The position numbers and the translations under genes were made by a program. From NCBI GenBank assembly GCA_937894795.1, contig CALCQV010000071.1, forward strand, positions 25,878-89,877: a stretch of DNA of 64,000 bases, in the 5' to 3' direction. This stretch comes from an uncultured Bacteroidales bacterium (GTDB lineage Bacteria > Bacteroidota > Bacteroidia > Bacteroidales > Lentimicrobiaceae). Positions 53,600 to 61,783 of the stretch are shown here, piece by piece (positions within the stretch are counted from its first letter, which is position 1; every line of letters begins with the position of its first letter). The notes under the pieces are model-generated. The model searched no databases and had not been told where the DNA came from. It was given only the letters and a program-made list of their open reading frames with translations.

Positions 53600-54598
53600 A
53601 TGGAAATTATAGTAATTCTCTGTATTGTCATTGCCCTTGGTTTTGACTTTATGAATGGAATGAATGATGCAGCTAACTCAATTGCCACCATCGTTTCAAC
53701 AAAGGTTTTAACGCCAAAAGTAGCTGTGTTATGGGCTGCATTCTGGAATTTTGCAGCGGCATTGGTTCTTGGGTTATCAGTTGCTAATACCATAGGTAAA
53801 GGCATCATAGAGCCATCAATTGTAAATGAGTACTTTATCCTTGCTACTTTAATAGGAGGTATCAGCTGGGTTTATTTTTGCACTCATTTCGGATTGCCAA
53901 TAAGCGTTTCTCACTCATTAATAGGTGGTTTAATAGGCCCTGCAATAGTCATTGGCGGATCAAAATATGTAATTGCAGCGGGGATTATTAAAGTGGGCTT
54001 ATTTATTTTTCTCTCACCATTAATAGGCTTTATAATTGGATTTTTAATGATGTCGCTGACAATGTTCATATTCCGGAATAAATCACCTTATAAAGTTGAT
54101 TCCTTTTTCAGAGTAATGCAGTTAGTATCTTCAGCCATATTTAGTTTAGGTCATGGGGGCAATGATGCTCAAAAGACAATGGGAATAATTGCAATTTTAT
54201 TATTCAGCACCGGACATCTGGGTCCTGAATTTTATGTACCTACCTGGGTTGTGATCAGTGCTTATTCAGCAATTGCTTTGGGAACATATCTTGGTGGATG
54301 GAAGGTTATAAAAACTCTTGGAGCCGGGCTTACAGATCTTAAACCGGTTCACGGATTCAATGCAGAGACCGCCGGTGCCATTACTGTCATTGCAAATACT
54401 CTCGCCGGTATACCGGTTAGTACAACCCATACGATAACCGGCTCTATTATGGGTGTTGGTGCAACAAGGAGGTTATCAGCAGTACGTTGGAGGGTGGCTG
54501 CCAATATTGTCACAGCCTGGTTCCTTACAATCCCCGCTGCAATGCTCGTTTCAATGTTAGTGTACTGGATATTCACCATGCTTATTCCAGGACTGTGA
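53600..54598 (+). CDS. PiT-family low-affinity inorganic phosphate transporter
   Basis: A 332-residue inner-membrane symporter. Both PiT half-signatures are present: FMNGMNDAANSIATIVSTKV with GLPISVSHSLIGGLIG, and GHGGNDAQKTMGIIAI with IPVSTTHTITGSIMGVGA. About ten helices are seen. This is the standard compact form, unlike the 755-residue fused form nearby. It is paired with the DUF47 protein 20 bp upstream, a common functional pair for phosphate (metal-phosphate) uptake. Confidence 0.95.
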   Translation: MEIIVILCIVIALGFDFMNGMNDAANSIATIVSTKVLTPKVAVLWAAFWNFAAALVLGLSVANTIGKGIIEPSIVNEYFILATLIGGISWVYFCTHFGLPISVSHSLIGGLIGPAIVIGGSKYVIAAGIIKVGLFIFLSPLIGFIIGFLMMSLTMFIFRNKSPYKVDSFFRVMQLVSSAIFSLGHGGNDAQKTMGIIAILLFSTGHLGPEFYVPTWVVISAYSAIALGTYLGGWKVIKTLGAGLTDLKPVHGFNAETAGAITVIANTLAGIPVSTTHTITGSIMGVGATRRLSAVRWRVAANIVTAWFLTIPAAMLVSMLVYWIFTMLIPGL

Positions 54599-54655
54599 TA
54601 ATTGGTTACCTTAGCTGATTCAAGTTTGTGGTAGCTTGAACTAAAAGTAAGTTTA

Positions 54656-55960
54656 ATGATTCATGATTATTTACAGCTACTGAATATCAAGGAGCTTAAA
54701 CCTATGCAGGTTAAAGCTCTTGATAACATTAAGAATGGTAGCCAGGTTATATTATTATCACCTACCGGCACAGGTAAAACTTTGGCTTTTTTATTGCCAC
54801 TGGTTGAGCTGTTGGATGCTTCGGTTTCAGGTGTTCAGGCACTGATTTTATTGCCCTCACGAGAGTTGGCTCTTCAAATTGAAAAAGTATTCAAGGCAAT
54901 GAAAACAGGGTTTAAAGTGAATACATGCTATGGTGGGCATCCCATTACTACTGAGCTTAACAACTTATCAATCCCTCCATCATTGCTTATCGGCACTCCT
55001 GGAAGAATTGCCGACCATATTCGTCGTAAAAGTTTTAATACCAAAAACATACGAACAATTGTACTTGATGAGTTTGATAAATCACTGGAACTTGGTTTTA
55101 AGGATGAAATGGAGTTTATTATCGGATCTATTGATAATATAACTACAAAGATTCTTACTTCTGCCACTAATCTGGAAGAAATACCAGCCTTTGTTGAATT
55201 AAAAGATCCCATTTATCTTGATTTTCTGGAAAAGGGAGTGGATTCAGTGCTGATTCATAAGCTTGTGCGATCAGAAGGAAATGATAAACTTGATTTATTG
55301 TTCAGACTTCTCTGCCAATTGGGGCAGGAATCTAATCTTGTATTTTGTAACCACCGGGAAGCGGTTAATAGGATTAGTGAACTGCTAACAGACAAAGGAA
55401 TAGCACACGGAATCTTTCACGGTGGTATGGAGCAGGACCAGCGTGAGGTATCGTTGATTAAATTCAGAAACGGCACTCATCATATATTACTAACTACTGA
55501 TTTGGCAGCTAGAGGATTGGATATTCCAGAAATCAAGAATGTAATTCATTATCAGCTACCAACAACAAGGAACTCATGGATGCATAGAAATGGGAGAACA
55601 GCCAGGATGGATAAAAACGGATCAGCCTGGTTGGTTATGGCACAAAATGACTATATTCCTGATTTTATTACGGAGCCCATACATGAAATGGTTCTGGGTG
55701 AGGAAGCTGGACTACCTGATCCAACACCCTGGGAAACTATCTATATTAGCCTTGGTAGAAAGGATAAAATCAGCAAAGGAGATATTGCGGGATTTCTTAT
55801 GCAGGTAGGATTACTTAAAAAAGAGGAAATCGGACGAATAGAGGTTCAGGATTATGCGTCATTTGCCGCTATTGACAGATCAGTTGTCAAGCCAATGTTA
55901 AAGCAACTCAGTGGGCAACAGATAAAACGCAAGACCGTTAAAGTGGAAATAGCCCATTAA
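54656..55960 (+). CDS. DbpA-like DEAD-box RNA helicase
   Basis: A 434-residue ATP-dependent RNA helicase. A Q-like motif LKPMQVKAL precedes motif I SPTGTGKT, PSRELALQ, TPGRI, motif II DEFD (in place of DEAD), SAT, and in domain 2 TTDLAARGLDIP and HRNGRTAR (usually HRxGRxGR). The C-terminal ~75 residues (IYISLGRKDKISKGDIAGFL) match the DbpA RNA-binding domain, which in E. coli recognises 23S rRNA helix 92. A role in 50S assembly is thus likely. Monocistronic, converging with the KAS III-like gene at a 6-bp gap. Confidence 0.93.
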   Translation: MIHDYLQLLNIKELKPMQVKALDNIKNGSQVILLSPTGTGKTLAFLLPLVELLDASVSGVQALILLPSRELALQIEKVFKAMKTGFKVNTCYGGHPITTELNNLSIPPSLLIGTPGRIADHIRRKSFNTKNIRTIVLDEFDKSLELGFKDEMEFIIGSIDNITTKILTSATNLEEIPAFVELKDPIYLDFLEKGVDSVLIHKLVRSEGNDKLDLLFRLLCQLGQESNLVFCNHREAVNRISELLTDKGIAHGIFHGGMEQDQREVSLIKFRNGTHHILLTTDLAARGLDIPEIKNVIHYQLPTTRNSWMHRNGRTARMDKNGSAWLVMAQNDYIPDFITEPIHEMVLGEEAGLPDPTPWETIYISLGRKDKISKGDIAGFLMQVGLLKKEEIGRIEVQDYASFAAIDRSVVKPMLKQLSGQQIKRKTVKVEIAH

Positions 55961-55966
55961 TGCATA

Positions 55967-57037
55967 TCAGGACATCTTGTATACCATTGCATTAACATTC
56001 ATGCCCGCCCCTACAGAAGCGAAAACACAATGATCGCCTGATTTTAATAGATGATTATCAACGTGTTTTTTGATTATTTCATCAAACAAAATGGGCAGAG
56101 TAGCCACGGAATTATTACCCAATCTTGAAATGGTCATAGGCATTGAAAACTCAGGTCGTTGCTTAATTCCGTATAGATCATACAATCGATTAACAATGGC
56201 ATCATCCATTTTTTCATTAGCCTGATGAATCAGTATACTTTCAATATGGTCAATTCCAAGTCCAATTTTGTCAATGGAATCTTTAATAGCCTGAGGAACC
56301 GTTTTAAGTGCGTATTCATAGAGTTTACGGCCATTCATTTTCAGATACAGCTGATCTTTCACTTCAGGATTGTATGATTTATCCATTTTAAGGAGAAAAA
56401 CATGGTCAATAGCATCAGAACGGGTACCGTGTGATAAAATTCCTACAGGTATTTCACTTTCAACAGCGCTAAGTACAACGGCACCGGCTCCATCTGAATA
56501 GATCATACTATCACGGTCAAAAGGATCAGAAATACGTGATAACGTTTCACTACCAATGACGAGGATGTTTTTTGCATCACCCGATTTAATGTAATAATTG
56601 GCTTGAATTACCCCTTGAAGCCAACCCGGGCAACCAAAAGGAAGATCATAAGCAATGGTATTAGGATTTGTAATTCCTAATTTGAATTTCACTCTGGCAG
56701 CGAGGGTTGGCACAATATCCACATGAGTAGTACCTGCCTTTACATCACCAAAATTATGAGCAACAATAATATAATCGAGTTCTTCTTTATTAATACCGGC
56801 ATTTGATAATGCCTTTTCAGCAGCAAGATGCGCCATGTCAGATGAAACCATATGATCTTCAACATAGCGACGTTCATAGATGCCGGTTATTTGCTGAAAT
56901 TTTTCAATAATTTCTTTTATTGGACGATCAATCTTTATTCCGGAAGATTCATAAAATGTACTTGACTCAAAATCTGAATTAGGAATAATCCGTGCAGGTA
57001 AATAACTTCCAGATCCTGCTATAACTGTATATATCAT
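55967..57037 (-). CDS. 3-oxoacyl-ACP synthase III-like enzyme (FabH family)
   Basis: A 356-residue thiolase-fold condensing enzyme. The catalytic triad can be read: Cys in DLPFGCPGWLQGV, His in ESILIHQANEKMDDAI and Asn in SRLGNNSVATLPILFDE. The N-terminus ends a strand VIAGSGSYLPARII and has TGIYERRYV as in FabH. It is somewhat longer than E. coli FabH (317 residues), with an insert near residues 25-50. It stands alone, outside any fab cluster, so it may serve a specialised lipid, ladder or secondary-metabolite pathway, or be an accessory FabH. Family sure, role open. Confidence 0.88.
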   Translation of the reverse strand: MIYTVIAGSGSYLPARIIPNSDFESSTFYESSGIKIDRPIKEIIEKFQQITGIYERRYVEDHMVSSDMAHLAAEKALSNAGINKEELDYIIVAHNFGDVKAGTTHVDIVPTLAARVKFKLGITNPNTIAYDLPFGCPGWLQGVIQANYYIKSGDAKNILVIGSETLSRISDPFDRDSMIYSDGAGAVVLSAVESEIPVGILSHGTRSDAIDHVFLLKMDKSYNPEVKDQLYLKMNGRKLYEYALKTVPQAIKDSIDKIGLGIDHIESILIHQANEKMDDAIVNRLYDLYGIKQRPEFSMPMTISRLGNNSVATLPILFDEIIKKHVDNHLLKSGDHCVFASVGAGMNVNAMVYKMS

Positions 57038-57316
57038 TTGATTTCTTTAGATTAAACTTGTATTCTTAATTCCCTGTAAAAACTTTTCGATAGGAGACAC
57101 AGCTATAATCAGATATGTTCATATACAGTCAGCGAAATTAATATTTTTTAAATAGTGCCTGACAATATTGATGTCTTATATCACAAATAAAACAAATAAG
57201 ATCAGTTAATGGATAGACAGCATTTACTTTACCCGGTCTCAAAGGTAAGGCAACGCAGGTATTTACATAACATATCAGAGGGACCGGTTAATATGCTATT
57301 GAACCAATAATGGCGT

Positions 57317-57907
57317 TTAATGCCGGGAGGATTGCTTTTCTATATCCATTGCTACTGAAATCAATTCATTGAATGACTTAATGGGATGATTGTTGGTTCT
57401 GTAAAAAAGCTCCTCACCGAAAATAATGGAGTTATGGGATGCTGTCATTCTCAAATAATCGGGATTAAGGTCGTATTTTCCTAATCTGATCCTGTCGAGC
57501 GCATCAGCATCTTTTAGAATCGCAAGAGTACTGAATATTGCCGAATCAGCGGCTATTTCGTTAGGAAGAGAGTGGTAAGATACTATTTGTTTTATTATAT
57601 TAAGATCTTCATTATCAGCTCCAAAACTGCAGAACAGCTTCTTATAAACAGGCAATTTATGATTTGCTGCATTCGCGCCGTGTATTGTACAATAACCATC
57701 ATGTAGGCGAGCCATATCATGAATGTAAGCTCCAAAGAATGCATTCTTTGCTTCTTTGAACCTACCGGTTAAAATACCCAACCTCAAGCAGTGTAACATT
57801 ACTCTGTAGCTATGTTTAATACCGTGGAGGTTGCTCAGTTGATCAAATTGCTCTGATTTTAAATTGAATTGATTGAAATCAATTTTGAAAATACTGAAAT
57901 CCATCAT
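57317..57907 (-). CDS. HD-domain phosphohydrolase
   Basis: A 196-residue protein with the HD metal-site pattern: His in LHGIKHSYRVMLHCLRLG, the His-Asp pair in AYIHDMARLHDGY, His in IVSYHSLP, and Asp in LKDADALDRIRLG. It is cytoplasmic. The 279-bp gap upstream (57038-57316 towards the KAS III gene) shows no element. Substrate, whether nucleotide, cyclic nucleotide or small phosphate ester, cannot be predicted. It starts ATGATG, and either ATG may be used. It follows marC by 55 bp on the same strand. Confidence 0.85.
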   Translation of the reverse strand: MMDFSIFKIDFNQFNLKSEQFDQLSNLHGIKHSYRVMLHCLRLGILTGRFKEAKNAFFGAYIHDMARLHDGYCTIHGANAANHKLPVYKKLFCSFGADNEDLNIIKQIVSYHSLPNEIAADSAIFSTLAILKDADALDRIRLGKYDLNPDYLRMTASHNSIIFGEELFYRTNNHPIKSFNELISVAMDIEKQSSRH

Positions 57908-57962
57908 AATAGAATATCTGATATTCAGGATAATACTATAATTACATGATCTTCTACCGGAA

Positions 57963-58607
57963 TTAAACAGCTCTTAAAATATCGATAAGAATAGGTCGTA
58001 AACCAGCAAAGAAGAACTCAACAGCAATAACCATCATAATCAGTCCCATCAACTTCATCATTATTTTATTTCCTGTTGGGCCAATTAATTGCAATAATTT
58101 ACCTGAGCTCAAGAGTACAATCCATGTGATAAACAGAGTTAGAATTATACTAATGATAAGCACAGCCTTAAGTTCAAAACTTGGACTATCTTCCATAAGC
58201 ACAATAGAATTGGTTATTGCTCCTGGGCCTGCAATAATTGGAATTCCAAGTGGTGTGATGGAGATATCATCAACATATTTTTTCACCATCTCTTCATCCA
58301 TTCTGATTTTACTTAAACGTGCCTGTAGCAGATCAAAACCCATGATAAAGAAAATTACTCCACCAACAATACGGAATCCATTGGCTGAGATGCCGAAAAA
58401 CTTGAACAGGAGTTGACCTGCAAAGGCAAACAGCATAAGAATGATGAAAGCAGTAAATACTGCTTTCATAGCTGTTCTTCTCCTTTGTTTTTCAGATATG
58501 TCGGCCGTCATTGTCATAAAAACCGGCATAACGCCAAGCGGGTTAATAATGGCAAAAAATGACGTAAAATATAGCAGGGCGATAGTGATCAGTTCATGTG
58601 AGATCAT
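57963..58607 (-). CDS. MarC family integral membrane protein
   Basis: A 214-residue protein with six hydrophobic segments. It is recognised by FFAIINPLGVMPVFMTMTAD near the start and ISITPLGIPIIAGPGAITNS in the middle, both duplicated-half motifs (NPxG and PxxxGPGAI) of the MarC/UPF0056 family. The physiological substrate is unknown; early links to multiple antibiotic resistance were not upheld. Its start overlaps the ftcD stop by 4 bp (ATGA), suggesting translational coupling. Confidence 0.92.
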   Translation of the reverse strand: MISHELITIALLYFTSFFAIINPLGVMPVFMTMTADISEKQRRRTAMKAVFTAFIILMLFAFAGQLLFKFFGISANGFRIVGGVIFFIMGFDLLQARLSKIRMDEEMVKKYVDDISITPLGIPIIAGPGAITNSIVLMEDSPSFELKAVLIISIILTLFITWIVLLSSGKLLQLIGPTGNKIMMKLMGLIMMVIAVEFFFAGLRPILIDILRAV

Positions 58608-60289
58608 ATTTTGCTATTTACAATAGACATAATTTCTTCTTCTGCTTCTTTTGCTTTTTTCTCAATCTCAGCGCCTTCGGTCAGAACTTTATTTACAAAA
58701 TCCTTATCTTGAAGACCTGCAGCATTAATTTTTACATTTAGAAAAGCACCCATCACAGCGGACCTGACAGCTAAGGCTCCTACTCCGGCATCAGTTACTG
58801 AGTTGGGATTACCAGTCTTGGCCATGGCTTTGATAATTTCAAATGCACTGTATGTTTTTTTCATTACCTGAAAAGGAATTTCAATTGCATACTTGGTTGC
58901 CGACTGGATAGCGGCTGTTCGCGCGGCCTTATCATGTTCAGTAGCTTTGGGTAAACCAAAAGCATCCATGATTTTGTTGAAAGCATTGGTATCTTCATCC
59001 ACAAGATGAATTAGCTCTTTTTTAAGGATTTGCCCCTTTTCTGCCCATTCGGAAAACTCTTTCCAACGATCGTCCCAACCGGGCTTATGAGAAGAAAGGT
59101 TAGCCACCATTGTTGCAAGTGAGACACCTAAAGCTCCCATATAAGCTGAGATGGAACCTCCACCCGGAGCCGGTGATTCAGAAGCCGTTTCATCAGCAAA
59201 AGCTGAACACGACATATTCATCAGTTTGCGGGTATTTTTCTCATCGCGGAGTGCATATTCAATAATTTTTTCTTCAGGATTAAAGGGCTTTAGATCGTCA
59301 AGTCCAAGTGATTTGACGGCAATCTTTATTAATTCAGCGTCTGAAACGCCGACTGACCTTTGCTGCTTCTCAAGAAAATAACGGCCTGCATCAGTGAAAA
59401 CCTTAAGGGGAGCCATACCGATCAATTCTGATCCGGTAACCCTCATTCCTCTTTCATGAGCTTTGTTGCAAGTCTCATCAAAGGCAATGTGGACAGGTGT
59501 AATACTAATATTAGTTAGATTTATTGATACCTGAGCTATCCCATATTCTTCAATAAACCAGCCAATTGCTTTGCATGCTTTCAATGAACCGGGGATATTA
59601 ACCGGATTGCCATTTGCATCTTTAATGATTTTCCCGGTAATACTATTACCTTCCCTCATAGGACGCCCTTTTTCACGAATATCAAATGCAACCGAGTTTG
59701 CTCTTCTGGTAGAAGTGGTGTTTAAATTAACATTATATGCCACCAGGAAATCACGGGCTCCAATAGCAACTGCGCCGGTTCTGGGTAAAAATTCAGCAGG
59801 ACCAAAATCGGGTTTCCATGAAGGATCAGATAATTTATTTGGCAAACCTTCGTATTCGCCGGCTCTGCAAGTTGCCAAATTACGGCGTTTTTCTATGAAA
59901 GCCGCATTCTCATAGCAATATACAGGGATACCTAATTCTTTGCCAACCCGCTCAGCTAATTTATGAGCATATTCAACAGTTTCTTCCATAGTAATGTTAG
60001 AAATCGGTACAAGTGGGCAAACATCCGTTGCTCCAAAGCGAGGATGTTCTCCTTTATGCTTGCTCATATCAATAACCTCCATAGCTTTCTTTATGGCTCT
60101 GAATGCAGCTTCAACAACCAGTTCAGGTTCTCCTGCAATTGTGACTACCGTGCGGTTGGTTGCTGCGCCGGGATCAACATCAAGAAGTTTAATGCCATCA
60201 ACTGTCAGCATTTGTTCAGTAATTTGCTTAATTACTGTTAAATCACGCCCTTCACTGAAATTTGGAACACATTCAATAATTTGTTTCAT
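58604..60289 (-). CDS. ftcD: Glutamate formimidoyltransferase / formimidoyl-THF cyclodeaminase fusion
   Basis: A 561-residue bifunctional enzyme of histidine degradation. The N-terminal formimidoyltransferase (~1-300: IIECVPNFSEGRDLTVIKQI, DVDPGAATNRTVVTIAG, KHKGEHPRFGATDVCPLVPI) moves the formimino group from formiminoglutamate to THF. The C-terminal cyclodeaminase (~345-561: ESPAPGGGSISAYMGALGVS) releases ammonia to give methenyl-THF. This fusion resembles the animal FTCD. hutI lies 85 bp upstream on the same strand, and marC overlaps its 3' end. Confidence 0.96.
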   Translation of the reverse strand: MKQIIECVPNFSEGRDLTVIKQITEQMLTVDGIKLLDVDPGAATNRTVVTIAGEPELVVEAAFRAIKKAMEVIDMSKHKGEHPRFGATDVCPLVPISNITMEETVEYAHKLAERVGKELGIPVYCYENAAFIEKRRNLATCRAGEYEGLPNKLSDPSWKPDFGPAEFLPRTGAVAIGARDFLVAYNVNLNTTSTRRANSVAFDIREKGRPMREGNSITGKIIKDANGNPVNIPGSLKACKAIGWFIEEYGIAQVSINLTNISITPVHIAFDETCNKAHERGMRVTGSELIGMAPLKVFTDAGRYFLEKQQRSVGVSDAELIKIAVKSLGLDDLKPFNPEEKIIEYALRDEKNTRKLMNMSCSAFADETASESPAPGGGSISAYMGALGVSLATMVANLSSHKPGWDDRWKEFSEWAEKGQILKKELIHLVDEDTNAFNKIMDAFGLPKATEHDKAARTAAIQSATKYAIEIPFQVMKKTYSAFEIIKAMAKTGNPNSVTDAGVGALAVRSAVMGAFLNVKINAAGLQDKDFVNKVLTEGAEIEKKAKEAEEEIMSIVNSKI

Positions 60290-60374
60290 GATGCTTTTAA
60301 AGATTAGAGGTTAGTCGTCAATAATTTATATTTTATTCGAATAATTGGAGTTTGCTTATTAAGCTGTTTGCTTA

Positions 60375-61679
60375 TCAAGCAGGAATGCCTGATTTTATGA
60401 TTTTACCATTTAATATTATAGTATCCAACTTATTACTTCCATAGTAATAAGGCATGTATTCAATACCCGGTATTTGTTTGCTGATTGACAAGTTTGCTAT
60501 TTTACCAACAGTGATGCTACCAAGCTTATCACTTAAATTCATTGCATAAGCCCCGTTGATAGTACAGGCATTAAGCGCTTCCACAGGCAACATTCTAAAC
60601 ATTATACAGCCCATTGAAAGAACTAATTGCATATTACCGGAAGGGGAGGAGCCGGGATTAAAATCACTGGCAAGTGCTATAGGTAAACCGGCATTTATCA
60701 TTTTACGTGCAGGAGCATGAACCATATTCAGAAAAAAGGCTGCCCCGGGCAATAAAGTTGGCATTGTATTGCTGTTCAATAACACTTCGATCTCTGCATC
60801 ACCAGTATATTCAAGATGATCAACTGATAGTGCATTGTGCTTCACGCCAGTTTGTATTCCTCCTGAATAATCAAGTTCATTTGCATGAATCTTTGGACGA
60901 AGTCCGCAAGCAATTCCAGCTTCAAGCATACGTGAAGTTTCATCGGGATTAAAGAACCCCTTATCGCAGAATACGTCTATATAATCTGCCAATTTCTCTT
61001 CAGCCACCCGTGGTATCATTTCTTTAACAATCAAGTCAACATAATCGGCCTGTCGACCTTTGTATTTTGCAGGAACTGCGTGAGCACCAAGGAATGTTGC
61101 CTTAATGGAAAGCTCACTTAAACTTTTCAGAGCTTTAATAACTCTAAGCATTTTAAGTTCATCATTCGTATTTAGGCCATAACCACTCTTGATCTCTATG
61201 GCACCTGTGCCATATGATATTACTTCATCAAGTCGACCTAATGCATCTTTGGTGAGCAACTCCTCAGATGTTTCATGAAGGCGTTTGGCTGAGTTAAGAA
61301 TGCCACCACCACGTTTGGCAATCTCTTCGTACGAAAGGCCTTTGATTTTATCAATATACTCAATTTCACGACTTCCGGCATAAACCAGATGGGTATGTGA
61401 ATCACAGAAAGAAGGGAATACCATCTTACCTGCGCAATCGATAACTTGAAGACTATTTACAAATTTTCTGTCAGAAATGGTTTGATCTTCTTTTTCTGAA
61501 AAGTCTGCAATATTGTATGGTTCAAGCCCAAAACTCTTAATTTTACCATCAATGATTAATAACCATGCGTTATTAAGAATGCCGGTTTCCGCCATCCCTG
61601 CTCCTTTTTTCAATAAAACATCCCCCTCTTCAATGCCAATCAGAGAATGTATATTTCTTAAAATCAGACTATTCGACAT
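60375..61679 (-). CDS. hutI: Imidazolonepropionase
   Basis: A 434-residue amidohydrolase that opens imidazolone-5-propionate to formiminoglutamate, the substrate of FtcD downstream. Metal and substrate motifs: FCDSHTHLVYAGSREIEY (HxH), EIKSGYGLNTNDELKMLRVI, THLGAHAVPAKYKGR-like FLGAHAVPAKYKGR, HANELDYSGG and ALASDFNPGSSPSGNMQ. A TAnnTTTG element lies 26 bp upstream. hutH and hutU are not in the window. Slightly longer than the usual ~410 residues, from small N-terminal insertions. Confidence 0.96.
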   Translation of the reverse strand: MSNSLILRNIHSLIGIEEGDVLLKKGAGMAETGILNNAWLLIIDGKIKSFGLEPYNIADFSEKEDQTISDRKFVNSLQVIDCAGKMVFPSFCDSHTHLVYAGSREIEYIDKIKGLSYEEIAKRGGGILNSAKRLHETSEELLTKDALGRLDEVISYGTGAIEIKSGYGLNTNDELKMLRVIKALKSLSELSIKATFLGAHAVPAKYKGRQADYVDLIVKEMIPRVAEEKLADYIDVFCDKGFFNPDETSRMLEAGIACGLRPKIHANELDYSGGIQTGVKHNALSVDHLEYTGDAEIEVLLNSNTMPTLLPGAAFFLNMVHAPARKMINAGLPIALASDFNPGSSPSGNMQLVLSMGCIMFRMLPVEALNACTINGAYAMNLSDKLGSITVGKIANLSISKQIPGIEYMPYYYGSNKLDTIILNGKIIKSGIPA

Positions 61680-61704
61680 TATTTAATAGGTTAACTTAGC
61701 GCCG

Positions 61705-61712
61705 CAAAGTTA
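61705..61712 (-). promoter_or_regulatory. TAnnTTTG -10 element for hutI-ftcD-marC
   Basis: Minus-strand TAACTTTG matches the consensus 25 bp upstream of the hutI ATG. Confidence 0.55.
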
Positions 61713-61783
61713 ATAAAGGCTTTTAATGTTGTGACAAAACTTCATGTTCTTTGTTAATAGGGAAATTAAAACACAAGAATGCT

